A stretch of 64,000 nucleotides of DNA from Hyphomicrobium_A sp963759735 (GTDB taxonomy: Bacteria; Pseudomonadota; Alphaproteobacteria; Rhizobiales; Hyphomicrobiaceae). The notes below the pieces were generated by a model, which ran no database searches, was not told the DNA's origin, and saw only the letters and a program-made list of their open reading frames with translations. The DNA lies in contig CAVXAF010000005.1 of NCBI GenBank assembly GCA_963759735.1, positions 67,736 through 131,735 of the forward strand, in the 5' to 3' direction. This document shows, piece after piece, positions 17,263 through 26,175 of this stretch (positions are counted from its first letter, which is position 1; every line of letters starts with the position of its first letter). Made by a program: the position numbers and the translations under genes.

Positions 17263-18246
17263 TCACTTGGCCTGCGCTGCGTCCTCGGTCTTCGCGAACT
17301 GGCGCACGCCAGCCTGCTCAAGCGCCGCCTGGCGGACGATGCCTTTGGCCTTCTCAAGCAGTTCCTTCTTCTGCTGCAGGAGAATTTTGCGCTTTTCCTT
17401 GTCCTTCTCGGCGGACGCTGCCTTGCCGACTTCGATCGCCTGCTTCTGGGCATCGGTCCAGGAGGCGTACACCTCTTCCTTCACGACCCGCACGCCGATC
17501 GGCATGAAGGCGTGGTCCTTGCCGCAGAGTTCTGAGCACTGGCCGTAGAAGATGCCTTCGACGGTCGGCTTGAACCAGGTCGAGGTGATGCGTCCGGGGA
17601 CAGCGTCGACCTTCGAGCCGAACGAAGGGATGGTCCAATCGTGAATGACGCCGTCGGGAGCCGCCGTGATCAGCACGGTGACAACCTTGTTGAGAGGAAC
17701 GATGACCTCGTTGTCGACGGCAAGGTTGCGCGGCGCCGGCAGGTTCTGCGCTTCGAGTTCGGCGCGGGCGGCGTCATCCAGCATGCGCGTTTCGAAAGTG
17801 ATGCCGAGTTCGGGATAAGCGTGCTCCCAGTACCAAGTGTAGCCGGTCGCCTTAAGCGTCACGTCTGCCTTGGGATAGCTGTACTGGAGATTGAGAAGCC
17901 GGAAGGAGGGGATGGCGATGGCGACGAGGACGAGGATCGGAAGGACCGTCCATGCCACCTCGAGAATTGTATTGTGCGTCGTTGCCGACGGCGTCGGGTT
18001 GGCGCGCTCGTTGAAGCGGTAGATCACGTAGAGCAGCAGCAGCATCACGAACACGGTGATGGCCACGATGATGATGTTGACGAAGTCGTAGAACCTATGG
18101 ATTTCCTCGGCTACCGGCGAGGCGGCGCCCTGGAATCCCATCTCGCCCGGCGATGGCTGACCCATGGCAGCCCACGCAACCGACGACCCGAGCAACAGCA
18201 TTGCAACTGCTGCGGCAGGTGCCGAGCAAAGCAGTCGTCTCAACAT
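17263..18246 (-). CDS. ctaC: cytochrome c oxidase subunit II
   Basis: This 327-residue protein has a signal peptide, two membrane helices (about 50-72 and 93-115) and a periplasmic cupredoxin domain. The CuA ligands are seen in GQCSELCGKDHAFMPI (two Cys, Glu, His, Met) with the upstream His in VIHDWTIPSFG; the aromatic patch TGYTWYWEHAYPE accepts electrons from cytochrome c. A Lys/Glu-rich helical tail of about 60 residues (after WTDAQKQAIEVG) extends beyond the usual end and may be a coiled coil. It is the first gene of the minus-strand oxidase cluster. Confidence 0.97.
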   Translation of the reverse strand: MLRRLLCSAPAAAVAMLLLGSSVAWAAMGQPSPGEMGFQGAASPVAEEIHRFYDFVNIIIVAITVFVMLLLLYVIYRFNERANPTPSATTHNTILEVAWTVLPILVLVAIAIPSFRLLNLQYSYPKADVTLKATGYTWYWEHAYPELGITFETRMLDDAARAELEAQNLPAPRNLAVDNEVIVPLNKVVTVLITAAPDGVIHDWTIPSFGSKVDAVPGRITSTWFKPTVEGIFYGQCSELCGKDHAFMPIGVRVVKEEVYASWTDAQKQAIEVGKAASAEKDKEKRKILLQQKKELLEKAKGIVRQAALEQAGVRQFAKTEDAAQAK

Positions 18247-18572
18247 TCATCCGCTCCCAAGTGCTGCTCGGCGCGTTGGCCGAGTTCCTCCCCACAACAG
18301 GCGCTGTTTTTCCAGTTCGCCCGCAACTTACCGCGATGGCTGCAGTGCCGCCAAACGCGGGACACACGTCCCCTAGTCAACTAAGAGCACAATCGACTTC
18401 CATGGCTCAAGTCAAGCTTAATGCGGCATTTCCACGCGTTGTGCCGCAACAATAATATCGGCTCGCATCGGCGCCATAGCTGACCTAAGTCAGGTCCCAA
18501 CTTTGGCCCGATTCCGAGAACACCACGAAGGCTGCGGCGGAGCAATTCCGGCGCATTTTTCAGGAGCAGCGC
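18247..18572. other. intergenic region between divergent ctaC and IalB-family gene
   Basis: These 326 bases separate two divergent genes and must hold the promoter of the oxidase cluster on the minus strand and that of the IalB-family gene on the plus strand. I see no clear sigma-70 boxes, no convincing inverted repeat and no coding frame. Confidence 0.5.
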
Positions 18573-19139
18573 GTGCAGAATGCATTCCTCGCTGACGGCG
18601 CCCGTTGCCGCAGCGCACTCGACTGGCCTGCGCGCGCCGCGCGCAAAACGGTGCAGTCCGCGCTCGCCGTTTGCGCCGTGCTCGTTTGCATCGTGCCGGC
18701 TATGGCCCAGGAGGGCACCGTCAAAGCGCAGCACGGAGATTGGCAGATCGTCTGCAAAGATCCGCCCCCGGGCGCCAAGAACGAGGTCTGCGCTCTCGTT
18801 CAGAGCGTGACCGCCGAGGATAAAGACAACATCGGACTTACCGTCTATTTCCAGAAATTCTCCAACGGGACGCGCGTCCTGCGTGTATTCGCGCCGCTCG
18901 GCATCCTTCTGCCGCCGGGCCTGGGATTGAAGATCGACGACAAGGACGTCGGGCACGCGCCGTTTTTGCGCTGCCACACGTTCGCTTGCTACGCGCAGGT
19001 TGTGGTCGAGGATCCGCTGATCGAGCAGTTGAAAACCGGCAAGACGGCGATTTTCATCATCTTCCAGGCGGAAGAAGCAGGGATCGGGATTCCGATCTCA
19101 TTGAGCGGCTTCAAAGAAGCGTTGACAGAACTCAAGTAG
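18573..19139 (+). CDS. invasion-associated locus B (IalB) family protein
   Basis: This 188-residue exported protein has a hydrophobic signal segment (SALAVCAVLVCIVPAMAQ) and then the family opening HGDWQIVCKDPP. Four cysteines (one after QIV, one in NEVCALVQ, two in FLRCHTFACYAQ) match the two disulfides expected in the family. The GTG start at 18573 is chosen because AGGAG lies six bases upstream. IalB was named for Bartonella red-cell invasion, but the family is common in free-living Hyphomicrobiales, where its role is unknown; a periplasmic or outer-membrane place is likely. Confidence 0.88.
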   Translation: MQNAFLADGARCRSALDWPARAARKTVQSALAVCAVLVCIVPAMAQEGTVKAQHGDWQIVCKDPPPGAKNEVCALVQSVTAEDKDNIGLTVYFQKFSNGTRVLRVFAPLGILLPPGLGLKIDDKDVGHAPFLRCHTFACYAQVVVEDPLIEQLKTGKTAIFIIFQAEEAGIGIPISLSGFKEALTELK

Positions 19140-19229
19140 GACGCGCCCAGCCGCACGCGACAGTCCCCCCTAGCCCGGGGCGCGATGCGCGCCGCCGGCG
19201 GAAATAATCATCGCAACCAAGCCGAATAA

Positions 19230-19658
19230 CTAGGCCGCCTTGCGCTCGCGCGAACGCGAACCGCTGGCGGTCTCTTTGCTTTCAGGGAAGGCAATGTAGT
19301 CGTGCGCGTTGCGCGCCTCGTCTGCGAGTGAAGCAAGGTTCGGCATGGCGAGAGCGAGCGAATTCGTCACCCGCCCGACGCTCTCGGTGTAGTCCTCGTA
19401 GGCCGAGCGCCAGAATTGGGTCTGCGCAGCGATCAGGTCCTGCGGGGTGCGGCACTGGGCGACCCGGGCCGGGATCTGCATGTAGGCCTGGGCGCGACGA
19501 TTGAAGAAGCCCATCATCTCCAGCTGCGTGCGGGCGATGCTTTTCAGGAATGGATCGTAGGCCTGTCCGAGGGCCTCGAGGCCGCCGAAGTACATCTGAT
19601 AGGCGCTGTGTGTCGGGGATTTGCCGTTCGCATGCGAACTGGGCGCATGAGCAACCAT
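19230..19658 (-). CDS. phasin family protein
   Basis: This 142-residue, mostly helical protein resembles phasins, which coat polyhydroxyalkanoate granules. Visible family-like segments are QTQFWRSAYEDYTESVGRVTN and the preceding helix with CRTPQDLIAAQ, the usual phasin core. It ends in a basic tail (SRSRERKAA). It stands alone between two plus-strand genes. No PHA synthase is in the window, so granule binding is inferred from the family only. Confidence 0.75.
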   Translation of the reverse strand: MVAHAPSSHANGKSPTHSAYQMYFGGLEALGQAYDPFLKSIARTQLEMMGFFNRRAQAYMQIPARVAQCRTPQDLIAAQTQFWRSAYEDYTESVGRVTNSLALAMPNLASLADEARNAHDYIAFPESKETASGSRSRERKAA

Positions 19659-19974
19659 GGTACGTCCTCCCTTGGTGTGGACGGCCTGATTGCGGCGGGG
19701 GAGCCGGGGGCCAGAGGCCGTCTCCGTTGAGGGTTTGCAGCAACCCTACGAATAAAATCTTAGCAAGCGAAGCTGGCGGCAGGATGACAGAAATCGCCGG
19801 TATGCACAGGTCCGAATCGGACCACTCGCGGACTTGTTATCGCCTCAACGCCAATGATTGCGGGCTTTCGCGGCTGGCGCGTAGACCAGAATTGCGTTGA
19901 CTCAAAGTTGTACATCGTTCTTTCTAAGGTTAATCCACAGCTGATTTTTCATTCGTACTCGTTGCGTTTTATCG

Positions 19975-20730
19975 ATGGCTTCTTTCTTAAATCTCTGGTC
20001 CAGGCGGATGGCGAGGGTGCTCGCCGCGATGACCTTTGCGTGCGCTACGACACCCGCCTCGGCCGATCCGACGGCTGAACCAGGCTGGCGCGAGGTCTGG
20101 TCAGGGGCCGACGTCGGCAGCCACGTCTGGCTTCTCTATTCGGGTATGACGGTCGCCCCGCACAGCAACGTCTTCGAAGACGGCATTCGCCTGCGCGTCG
20201 CCGGCGGCTACGGCGGCTATAGCTACGTGGGCGAACGGCGCGGGCAGCTCGTGGCCTTTACCGCCGAGACGGCCTACGCGGAGGCGTTCGTCGGCTACCT
20301 GAAACGCCTCGGTCCGGTGACCGCCAAAGCCTTTGTCGGCATCGCCGCGATCGAACACGACGTCAGCCCCATCGATCCTGATAATCCCGTGCAGGGTCAA
20401 GAGGTTGGGCCAAAGCTCGTGACCGAGTTGTGGATCAACATGGGCGCCTCGGCGTGGTCGTCGATTGATCTCTCCTGGACGACCGCGCACCAGACTTCGG
20501 CGGCGCGCCTGCGCAGCGGATATCGCGTCTGGGGCGACGCCTCGCTGGGTATCGAGGCGGCGATCAACGCCAACGACATGGGCGAGGACGCACGCGCCGG
20601 CATGTTCGCCCGCTACGCCTGGAACGGCGGCGAGGTCTCGCTGGCGGGGGGCTATTCCGGCCGCTTCCTGGACGACGCGCAGGCGCTGCGCGACCCCTAC
20701 CTGACGGCCAACTGGCTCACCCAGTTCTAG
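19975..20730 (+). CDS. BcsS-like outer-membrane beta-barrel protein
   Basis: This 251-residue protein has a signal peptide (ending ATTPASA) and a run of alternating amphipathic strands ending in LTANWLTQF, a C-terminal Phe typical of outer-membrane barrels. Segments such as GIRLRVAGGYGGYSYVG and GQEVGPKLVTELW match the family called cellulose biosynthesis protein BcsS in Hyphomicrobiales. No cellulose synthase genes are nearby, so a link to cellulose export is unproven. It stands alone, with an AT-rich leader of some 100 bases upstream. Confidence 0.7.
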   Translation: MASFLNLWSRRMARVLAAMTFACATTPASADPTAEPGWREVWSGADVGSHVWLLYSGMTVAPHSNVFEDGIRLRVAGGYGGYSYVGERRGQLVAFTAETAYAEAFVGYLKRLGPVTAKAFVGIAAIEHDVSPIDPDNPVQGQEVGPKLVTELWINMGASAWSSIDLSWTTAHQTSAARLRSGYRVWGDASLGIEAAINANDMGEDARAGMFARYAWNGGEVSLAGGYSGRFLDDAQALRDPYLTANWLTQF

Positions 20731-20880
20731 AGCGCCACCCGACTGGCAACGGCGCGGCAACGCGCTGTTAACGCGACGTTTAATGCCAATTCATGCGCCG
20801 CAACGCCTAGCAAGACATGCACCGGCGCATGCCCCGCATGCGCCCTCCATAGACGTCATGAACCCGCCACGAAGTCATGC

Positions 20881-20906
20881 AAACAAAACGGTTGTTCGTT
20901 TTGTTT
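20881..20906. promoter_or_regulatory. probable TetR operator palindrome
   Basis: A perfect ten-base inverted repeat, AAACAAAACG and its complement, separated by six bases, lies 48 bases upstream of the TetR start. It is strikingly AT-rich for this genome. Position and form fit the operator by which the regulator represses its own operon and the RND pump genes downstream. Confidence 0.7.
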
Positions 20907-20953
20907 TGTGCCACTACAAGACACTCCTCAGCAACCGGTTACCCAAGCAGGCC

Positions 20954-21619
20954 ATGCCCAAGCTCAAGCCAGCCACGCAGCGCGCACGCCGCGAGCACAT
21001 CCTCGATGCCGCCGAGGTCTGCTTCGCGCATAGCGGCTTTCATCGCACGACCATGCAGGACATCTGCAAGGAAGCCGCGATCAGCCCGGGCGCGCTCTAC
21101 GTCTATTTCACCTCGAAGGAAGACCTGATCGGCGGTCTGGCCGAGCGCGACCGCGCGGATTTCGCCGAACGCTTCGCCGTCGTCTCGAACGCGAGCGAGT
21201 TCATGCAGTCGCTGTCCGAACTTGCCCACCACTACTTCGACGAAGAGCCGCCGCACAAACGCATCATGTGCCTGGAGATCGGTCTGGAATCGATACGCAA
21301 CCCGCGCGTCGGCGAGATCTATCGCTCGGTCGATCGCTTCGTGCAGGAGAGCTTTGAAAAGCTCTTCCGCCAACTCGCCGCGCAGGGCCACATCGCGCCA
21401 AACCTCGACATCGCGACGGTCACCAAGCTGTTCTCGATCATCGGCGATGGGATTTTCATGCGCCGCGCGCTCGATCCGAACTTCGACACCAAGACGATCG
21501 TCCCCGCGGCCCTGGCGCTGATCGGCCAGCTGCTCAACGTCAAGCCTGAAGAACATGCCGGAGTGGACGTGGCGCCGCCAACGGCCAATCCAGCTGCGGC
21601 TGAGGAGAAGCGTCTATGA
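20954..21619 (+). CDS. TetR family transcriptional regulator
   Basis: This 221-residue regulator has the TetR DNA-binding domain at residues 10-55: REHILDAAEVCFAHSGFHRTTMQDICKEAAISPGALYVYFTSKEDLI, followed by a helical ligand domain. ATG 20954 is chosen because it gives the usual N-terminus; a longer frame begins at 20783 but would cover the operator palindrome. Its stop overlaps the adaptor start by four bases, so it heads a three-gene operon with the RND pump. By analogy with AcrR-type proteins it likely represses this operon and is released by a pump substrate. Confidence 0.93.
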   Translation: MPKLKPATQRARREHILDAAEVCFAHSGFHRTTMQDICKEAAISPGALYVYFTSKEDLIGGLAERDRADFAERFAVVSNASEFMQSLSELAHHYFDEEPPHKRIMCLEIGLESIRNPRVGEIYRSVDRFVQESFEKLFRQLAAQGHIAPNLDIATVTKLFSIIGDGIFMRRALDPNFDTKTIVPAALALIGQLLNVKPEEHAGVDVAPPTANPAAAEEKRL

Positions 21620-22851
21620 AGCGGTTCGTCCTCACTCTAGCGGTGCTCGCGGCCCTCGTCGGCGGCGGGATATTCCTCGCCCCGCATGCGCTGCCCTATC
21701 TGAGCGCACTCGGCAGCAAGCATCCAGACGGCAAAGAAGGCGCCCACGCGCAGCCTGCTGCTGCGCCCCCGCCTGCCGTATCGGTCGTCAAGGCGGCGCA
21801 GGCCGACTTCACCGAGATGGTCACCGTTTCCGGCTCACTCATTCCGCGCGATGAAATCCTCGTCGCGCCGGAGGTGGAAGGTTTTCGCGTTCTCGAGCTG
21901 CGGGTTGACGAGGGCGATCGCGTGAAAAAGGGCGACGTGCTCGCCGTACTCGTGCAGGAATCCCTCGACGCGCAGGTAGCGCAGAAAGAAGCATTGCTGG
22001 CCCGCTGGGAAGCGGCGATCACTCAGTCGGAAAGCCAGATATCCGACATGACGGCAAAGCTCGCCGAGGCGCAGGCCAATTTCGAGCGCGCGAAACCGCT
22101 GAAGAATTCAGGCTACCTCTCGGGCACGACGTACGATCAGCGCGAGGCAGCTGCCAAGAGCGCCGCTGCCCAATTGGCATCGGCGCGCGGCGGCCTGCAA
22201 CTCGCCAAGGCAGAGAAGGCGCAAGTGGAAGCCCAGCGCCGCGAGCTGGAGTGGAAGCGCACCAATACGCAGGTCACCGCACCGGCCGACGGCCTTATCA
22301 GCCGCCGCACCGCCCGCATCGGCGGCATGGCCAGCGGCGCCGGCCAGCCGATGTTCCACATCGTCGCGCGCAGCGAGGTCGAACTCGACGCCGAGGTGAT
22401 CGAAACCGATCTCGGCAAAGTGACTGCCGGCCAGAAGGCGCGCGTCAACATCGCCGGCGTCGGCGACGTTGATGGCAGTGTGCGCCTCGTATCGCCTGAG
22501 GTCGACAAGCTGACGCGTCTCGGCCGCGTGCGAATATTCCTCGGCGATGATCCACGCCTGCGCATCGGCACGTACGCGCGCGGCGTCATCGGCACCACCA
22601 AGAGCCACGGCCTGGGCGTACCATCGGCCGCCGTCGTCTTCGATAAGGCCGGCACCTTCGTACAGGTGGTGCGCGAAGGGCGCGTTGCGCGTCGAGACGT
22701 CGAAACCGGACTGGTCGCTGGCGGTCTCGTGGAAATCCGCGAGGGGCTGAGCGAGGGCGACATCGTCGTCTCGCGGGCCGGCACCTTCCTGCGCGACGGA
22801 GACGCCGTGCGCGCCGTCATGCCTGACCCGAAGATCAGCGAGGCAAAATAA
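21616..22851 (+). CDS. RND efflux periplasmic adaptor (membrane fusion protein)
   Basis: This 411-residue protein links an RND pump to an outer-membrane channel. It has an N-terminal anchor helix, a lipoyl half-motif near VEGFRVLELRVDEGDRVKKGDVLAVL, an alpha-hairpin coiled coil (about residues 110-215), the second lipoyl half with VTAPADGLISRRTARIGGMAS, and a beta-barrel/membrane-proximal domain. Its stop codon and the pump start overlap (TAATG). No outer-membrane factor gene is adjacent, so it probably uses a TolC-like protein encoded elsewhere. Confidence 0.95.
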   Translation: MKRFVLTLAVLAALVGGGIFLAPHALPYLSALGSKHPDGKEGAHAQPAAAPPPAVSVVKAAQADFTEMVTVSGSLIPRDEILVAPEVEGFRVLELRVDEGDRVKKGDVLAVLVQESLDAQVAQKEALLARWEAAITQSESQISDMTAKLAEAQANFERAKPLKNSGYLSGTTYDQREAAAKSAAAQLASARGGLQLAKAEKAQVEAQRRELEWKRTNTQVTAPADGLISRRTARIGGMASGAGQPMFHIVARSEVELDAEVIETDLGKVTAGQKARVNIAGVGDVDGSVRLVSPEVDKLTRLGRVRIFLGDDPRLRIGTYARGVIGTTKSHGLGVPSAAVVFDKAGTFVQVVREGRVARRDVETGLVAGGLVEIREGLSEGDIVVSRAGTFLRDGDAVRAVMPDPKISEAK

Positions 22852-25800
22852 TGCGCCTCAATATTTCGGCTTGGTCGATCCGCCGGCCGGTGCCGGCGAT
22901 CGTATTGTTTTCCGTGCTCACCCTGCTCGGCATCATCAGCTTCATGACGCTGCCGGTGACGCGTTTTCCGAACATCGACGTGCCACTGGTGTCGATCACG
23001 GTTGTGCAGTCCGGCGCTGCGCCGGCCGAACTCGAGACGCAGGTTACCAAGGAGGTCGAGGACGCCGTAGCCAACATCACCGGCGTCAAGCACATCATGT
23101 CGACCATCACCGACGGCATGTCGACGACGGTGATGGAGTTCCGGTTGGAGATCAACCAGGACCGAGCGCTCAACGACGTCAAAGACGCCATCGACAAGAT
23201 CCGTCTCGATCTTCCGCGCGACATCAACGAGCCGATCGTGCAGCGCATCGACGTCGAAGGACAGTCGATCCTCACCTTCGCGGCGTCCTCGCCGGGCATG
23301 ACGCTCGAGCAGCTTTCCTGGCACGTCGATGATGTCATCAAGCGGCATTTGCAGGGCCTCAAGGGCGTCGGCAGGGTGGAACGTTACGGCGGCGTCGATC
23401 GCGAGATCCGCGTGCTGCTCGATCCCGACCGGCTGCTGGCGCTCGGCGTCACCGCGGCTGAGGTGAACAATCAGGTACGCGCCACGAACGTCGATCTCGG
23501 CGGCGGGCGCGGCGAGGTCGGCGGCCAGGAGCAGGCGATCCGCACGCTGGCGGGTGCACGCCGCGTCGAAGATCTGGCAGATACGAAGATCGTACTTTCC
23601 GGCGGCAGGCAGGTGCGCCTTGCCGACCTCGGGCGCGTCATCGACGACGCCAGCGAGCAGCGTTCGTTCGCGCGCCTCAACGGCGAGCCCGTCGTCACGT
23701 TCTCCGTGTTCCGCTCCAAGGGCTCGAGCGAGCTGTCGGTTTCCGACGTCGTCAACGCCAAGCTGGCCGAGCTGCAGAAGCAGTACCCGGACGTGCGGCT
23801 CAGCAACATCGATGATGCCGTCGCCTACACGCGCGGAAATTATCATTCGGCCATGGAGACGCTGCTCGAAGGCGCTGCTCTCGCCGTGCTGGTGGTGCTC
23901 GTCTTCTTGCGCAACTGGCGCGCCACCGTCATCGCTGCGGTAGCGCTGCCGCTGTCCGCCATTCCGACGTTCTGGGCCATGGAGCTGCTCGGCTTCTCGC
24001 TCAACCTAGTCAGTCTGCTCGGCATCACGCTGGTCACCGGCATCCTCGTCGACGACGCTATCGTCGAGATCGAAAACATCGTGCGCCACATGCGCACCGG
24101 CAAATCCCCCTACCGGGCCGCCGTCGAGGCGGCCGACGAAATCGGCCTCGCTGTCATCGCCATTTCGCTGACCATCGTCGCGATCTTCTCGCCGGTGTCG
24201 TTCATGGGCGGCATTGCCGGACAGTATTTCCGCCAGTTCGGACTGACTGTCGCCATCGCTGTGCTGATCTCGCTGCTCGTTGCCCGTCTCATCACGCCGA
24301 TGATGGCGGCCTACCTGATGCGCCCCGTCGCCGAGGAGCGCGAGGGCGACGGCCTCGTGATGCGCGGCTACGTCGGCTTCCTGCGCGCGACGCTGCGCGT
24401 GCGCTACCTGACGTTGGTCGCCGGCCTGGGACTGTTTGCCGGCTCGATCTACGCGACCACATTGCTGCCGACCGGCTTCATGCCCGATGAAGATACCTCG
24501 CGCGTCGTTATCTCCGCCGAACTCCCCCCGGGGGCTACGCTCGAAGATACGCGCGTCAACACCGATAAGATGGTCAAGCTTCTCAAGACCATCCCCGAGG
24601 TAAAGAGCGTCTTTGCGCTTGGCGGTACGACGCCGACCGGCGGCCTGGAGGTTCGCAAAGCGTCGCTCTTCGTGCACCTCGTGCCGAAATCCGAGCGCTC
24701 GCTGCCGCAAAAGGCGATCAAGACCGTCATCTCCAACAAGCTGGCGGAGGTCCCCGATACGCGTGCCTGGTATGTCAATGAGCGCGCCGAGCGCGAGCTT
24801 TCCTTCTCCATGCTCGCCCACGACGGCGAGATGCTGAATGAAGCGGTGCGCAAGCTCGAAGGCGCCTTGCGCCAGGTTCCCGGTTTTACCAACGTCGCCG
24901 CCGATGCCGCGATCGATCGCCCCGAGCTGCGCGTCGTGCCGAAGTTCGACGCCGCGGCGCGCCTCGGCGTCGCCCCGAGCCAGATCGCCGAGACGATCCG
25001 CGTCGCCACCATCGGCGACATCGACGCCAATCTCGCCAAGTTCAATGCCGGCGACCGCCTGGTGCCCATCCGCGTGCAGATCGACGAGGATGCGCGCACC
25101 GACATGCAGCGGCTAAGCAACCTGCGCGTCACCAATTCGAGCGGCCTCGCCATTCCTCTGGCCGCCGTCGCGGACGTCAAGTTCGGGCGCGGCCCGAGTT
25201 CAATCTCCCGCTACGACCGCGAGCGTCGCGCCGTGATCGGGGTGGATCTCGAAACCCGCTACGCCATGTCGAGCGCGCGCGAGACGTTCCTCAAGGTGGT
25301 CGACGAGCAGAAGCTGCCGCCCGGCGTGCGGCTGCAGCCCTCCGGCGATGCGGAGATGCAGGACGAGGTCGCCACCGGTTTCATGACCGCCATGGGCACC
25401 GGCCTGATGATCGTGTTCGGCGTCTTGGTGCTGCTGTTCGGCAGCGTTGCCCAGCCGATCACCATTCTGTTGTCGCTGCCGCTGTCGTTCGGCGGCGTGG
25501 TGCTGGCTCTGCTGGCCACCAACAACTCGGTCAGCATGCCGGTGTACATCGGACTGTTGATGCTGATGGGCATCGTTACCAAGAACGCCATCATGCTCGT
25601 CGACTTCGCGGTCGAGGAAGTTGCGCGCGGCGTGCCCCGCTTCGATGCGGTGATCGACGCGGGACGCAAGCGCGCGCGCCCCATCGTGATGACGACGCTG
25701 GCCATGGTCGCCGGCATGGTGCCCAGCGCCATGGCGATCGGCGACGGCGGAGAATTCCGCGCACCAATGGCCATCGCGGTGATCGGCGGCCTGCTCGTCT

Positions 25801-26039
25801 CGACGGTGCTGTCGCTCGTGTTCGTGCCGTCGTTCTTTACGGTGATGGACGATGTCGGCCGCGGCGTGTGGTGGATTTTCGGGCGCTTCATCGGGCCGAC
25901 CGACGAGTTCCCGGAGTACATGGCCGAGCAGGCGCGTGAGCGCGCCATCCCGCACGCCGCCCCGCCGCGCCCGCGCCCGCGGAGTAATGTCGGGCGGGTC
26001 CCGGCTTGCATTGCCGGGATGAAGTCGCGGCAGCGGTGA
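22851..26039 (+). CDS. RND efflux pump, AcrB/hydrophobe-amphiphile type
   Basis: This 1062-residue inner-membrane pump has twelve expected helices with two large periplasmic loops. Family marks: ISAWSIRRPVPAIVLFSVLTLLG at the N-terminus, the helix-4 proton-relay pair in GILVDDAIVEIENI, MGGIAGQYFRQFG, and GIVTKNAIMLVDFA followed by RPIVMTTLAMVAG in the second half. It exports drugs or envelope toxins with proton exchange. It is the last gene of the TetR-regulated operon. The final fifteen residues are encoded by a short palindromic repeat, so the native end may once have been earlier. Confidence 0.96.
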   Translation: MRLNISAWSIRRPVPAIVLFSVLTLLGIISFMTLPVTRFPNIDVPLVSITVVQSGAAPAELETQVTKEVEDAVANITGVKHIMSTITDGMSTTVMEFRLEINQDRALNDVKDAIDKIRLDLPRDINEPIVQRIDVEGQSILTFAASSPGMTLEQLSWHVDDVIKRHLQGLKGVGRVERYGGVDREIRVLLDPDRLLALGVTAAEVNNQVRATNVDLGGGRGEVGGQEQAIRTLAGARRVEDLADTKIVLSGGRQVRLADLGRVIDDASEQRSFARLNGEPVVTFSVFRSKGSSELSVSDVVNAKLAELQKQYPDVRLSNIDDAVAYTRGNYHSAMETLLEGAALAVLVVLVFLRNWRATVIAAVALPLSAIPTFWAMELLGFSLNLVSLLGITLVTGILVDDAIVEIENIVRHMRTGKSPYRAAVEAADEIGLAVIAISLTIVAIFSPVSFMGGIAGQYFRQFGLTVAIAVLISLLVARLITPMMAAYLMRPVAEEREGDGLVMRGYVGFLRATLRVRYLTLVAGLGLFAGSIYATTLLPTGFMPDEDTSRVVISAELPPGATLEDTRVNTDKMVKLLKTIPEVKSVFALGGTTPTGGLEVRKASLFVHLVPKSERSLPQKAIKTVISNKLAEVPDTRAWYVNERAERELSFSMLAHDGEMLNEAVRKLEGALRQVPGFTNVAADAAIDRPELRVVPKFDAAARLGVAPSQIAETIRVATIGDIDANLAKFNAGDRLVPIRVQIDEDARTDMQRLSNLRVTNSSGLAIPLAAVADVKFGRGPSSISRYDRERRAVIGVDLETRYAMSSARETFLKVVDEQKLPPGVRLQPSGDAEMQDEVATGFMTAMGTGLMIVFGVLVLLFGSVAQPITILLSLPLSFGGVVLALLATNNSVSMPVYIGLLMLMGIVTKNAIMLVDFAVEEVARGVPRFDAVIDAGRKRARPIVMTTLAMVAGMVPSAMAIGDGGEFRAPMAIAVIGGLLVSTVLSLVFVPSFFTVMDDVGRGVWWIFGRFIGPTDEFPEYMAEQARERAIPHAAPPRPRPRSNVGRVPACIAGMKSRQR
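25999..26019. repeat. REP-like palindrome inside the pump 3' end
   Basis: The seven-base arms TCCCGGC and GCCGGGA flank a seven-base loop, followed by TGA. Palindromes of this form are common interspersed repeats between genes in Hyphomicrobiales. Here it lies within the coding frame just before the stop of the RND pump gene. Only one clear copy was seen in the window. Confidence 0.4.
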
Positions 26040-26117
26040 GCGCGCACGCCCGATATCGGTCTTCAGGAACAGGGAATGCGGCAACCAACGCGAGACTGTG
26101 ACCGCTCGCACAAAAGA

Positions 26118-26149
26118 AAGCGGGCGCACCGTTGCCGATGCGCCCGCTT
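26118..26149. terminator. bidirectional terminator between RND pump and HlyD gene
   Basis: An eleven-base perfect stem (AAGCGGGCGCA and its complement) with a ten-base loop lies between two convergent genes. It is followed by TTTTC on the plus strand and preceded by AAAAG, so it can work in both directions. Confidence 0.75.
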
Positions 26150-26175
26150 GGAATTTTCAACGATGGCGAGAGGGC

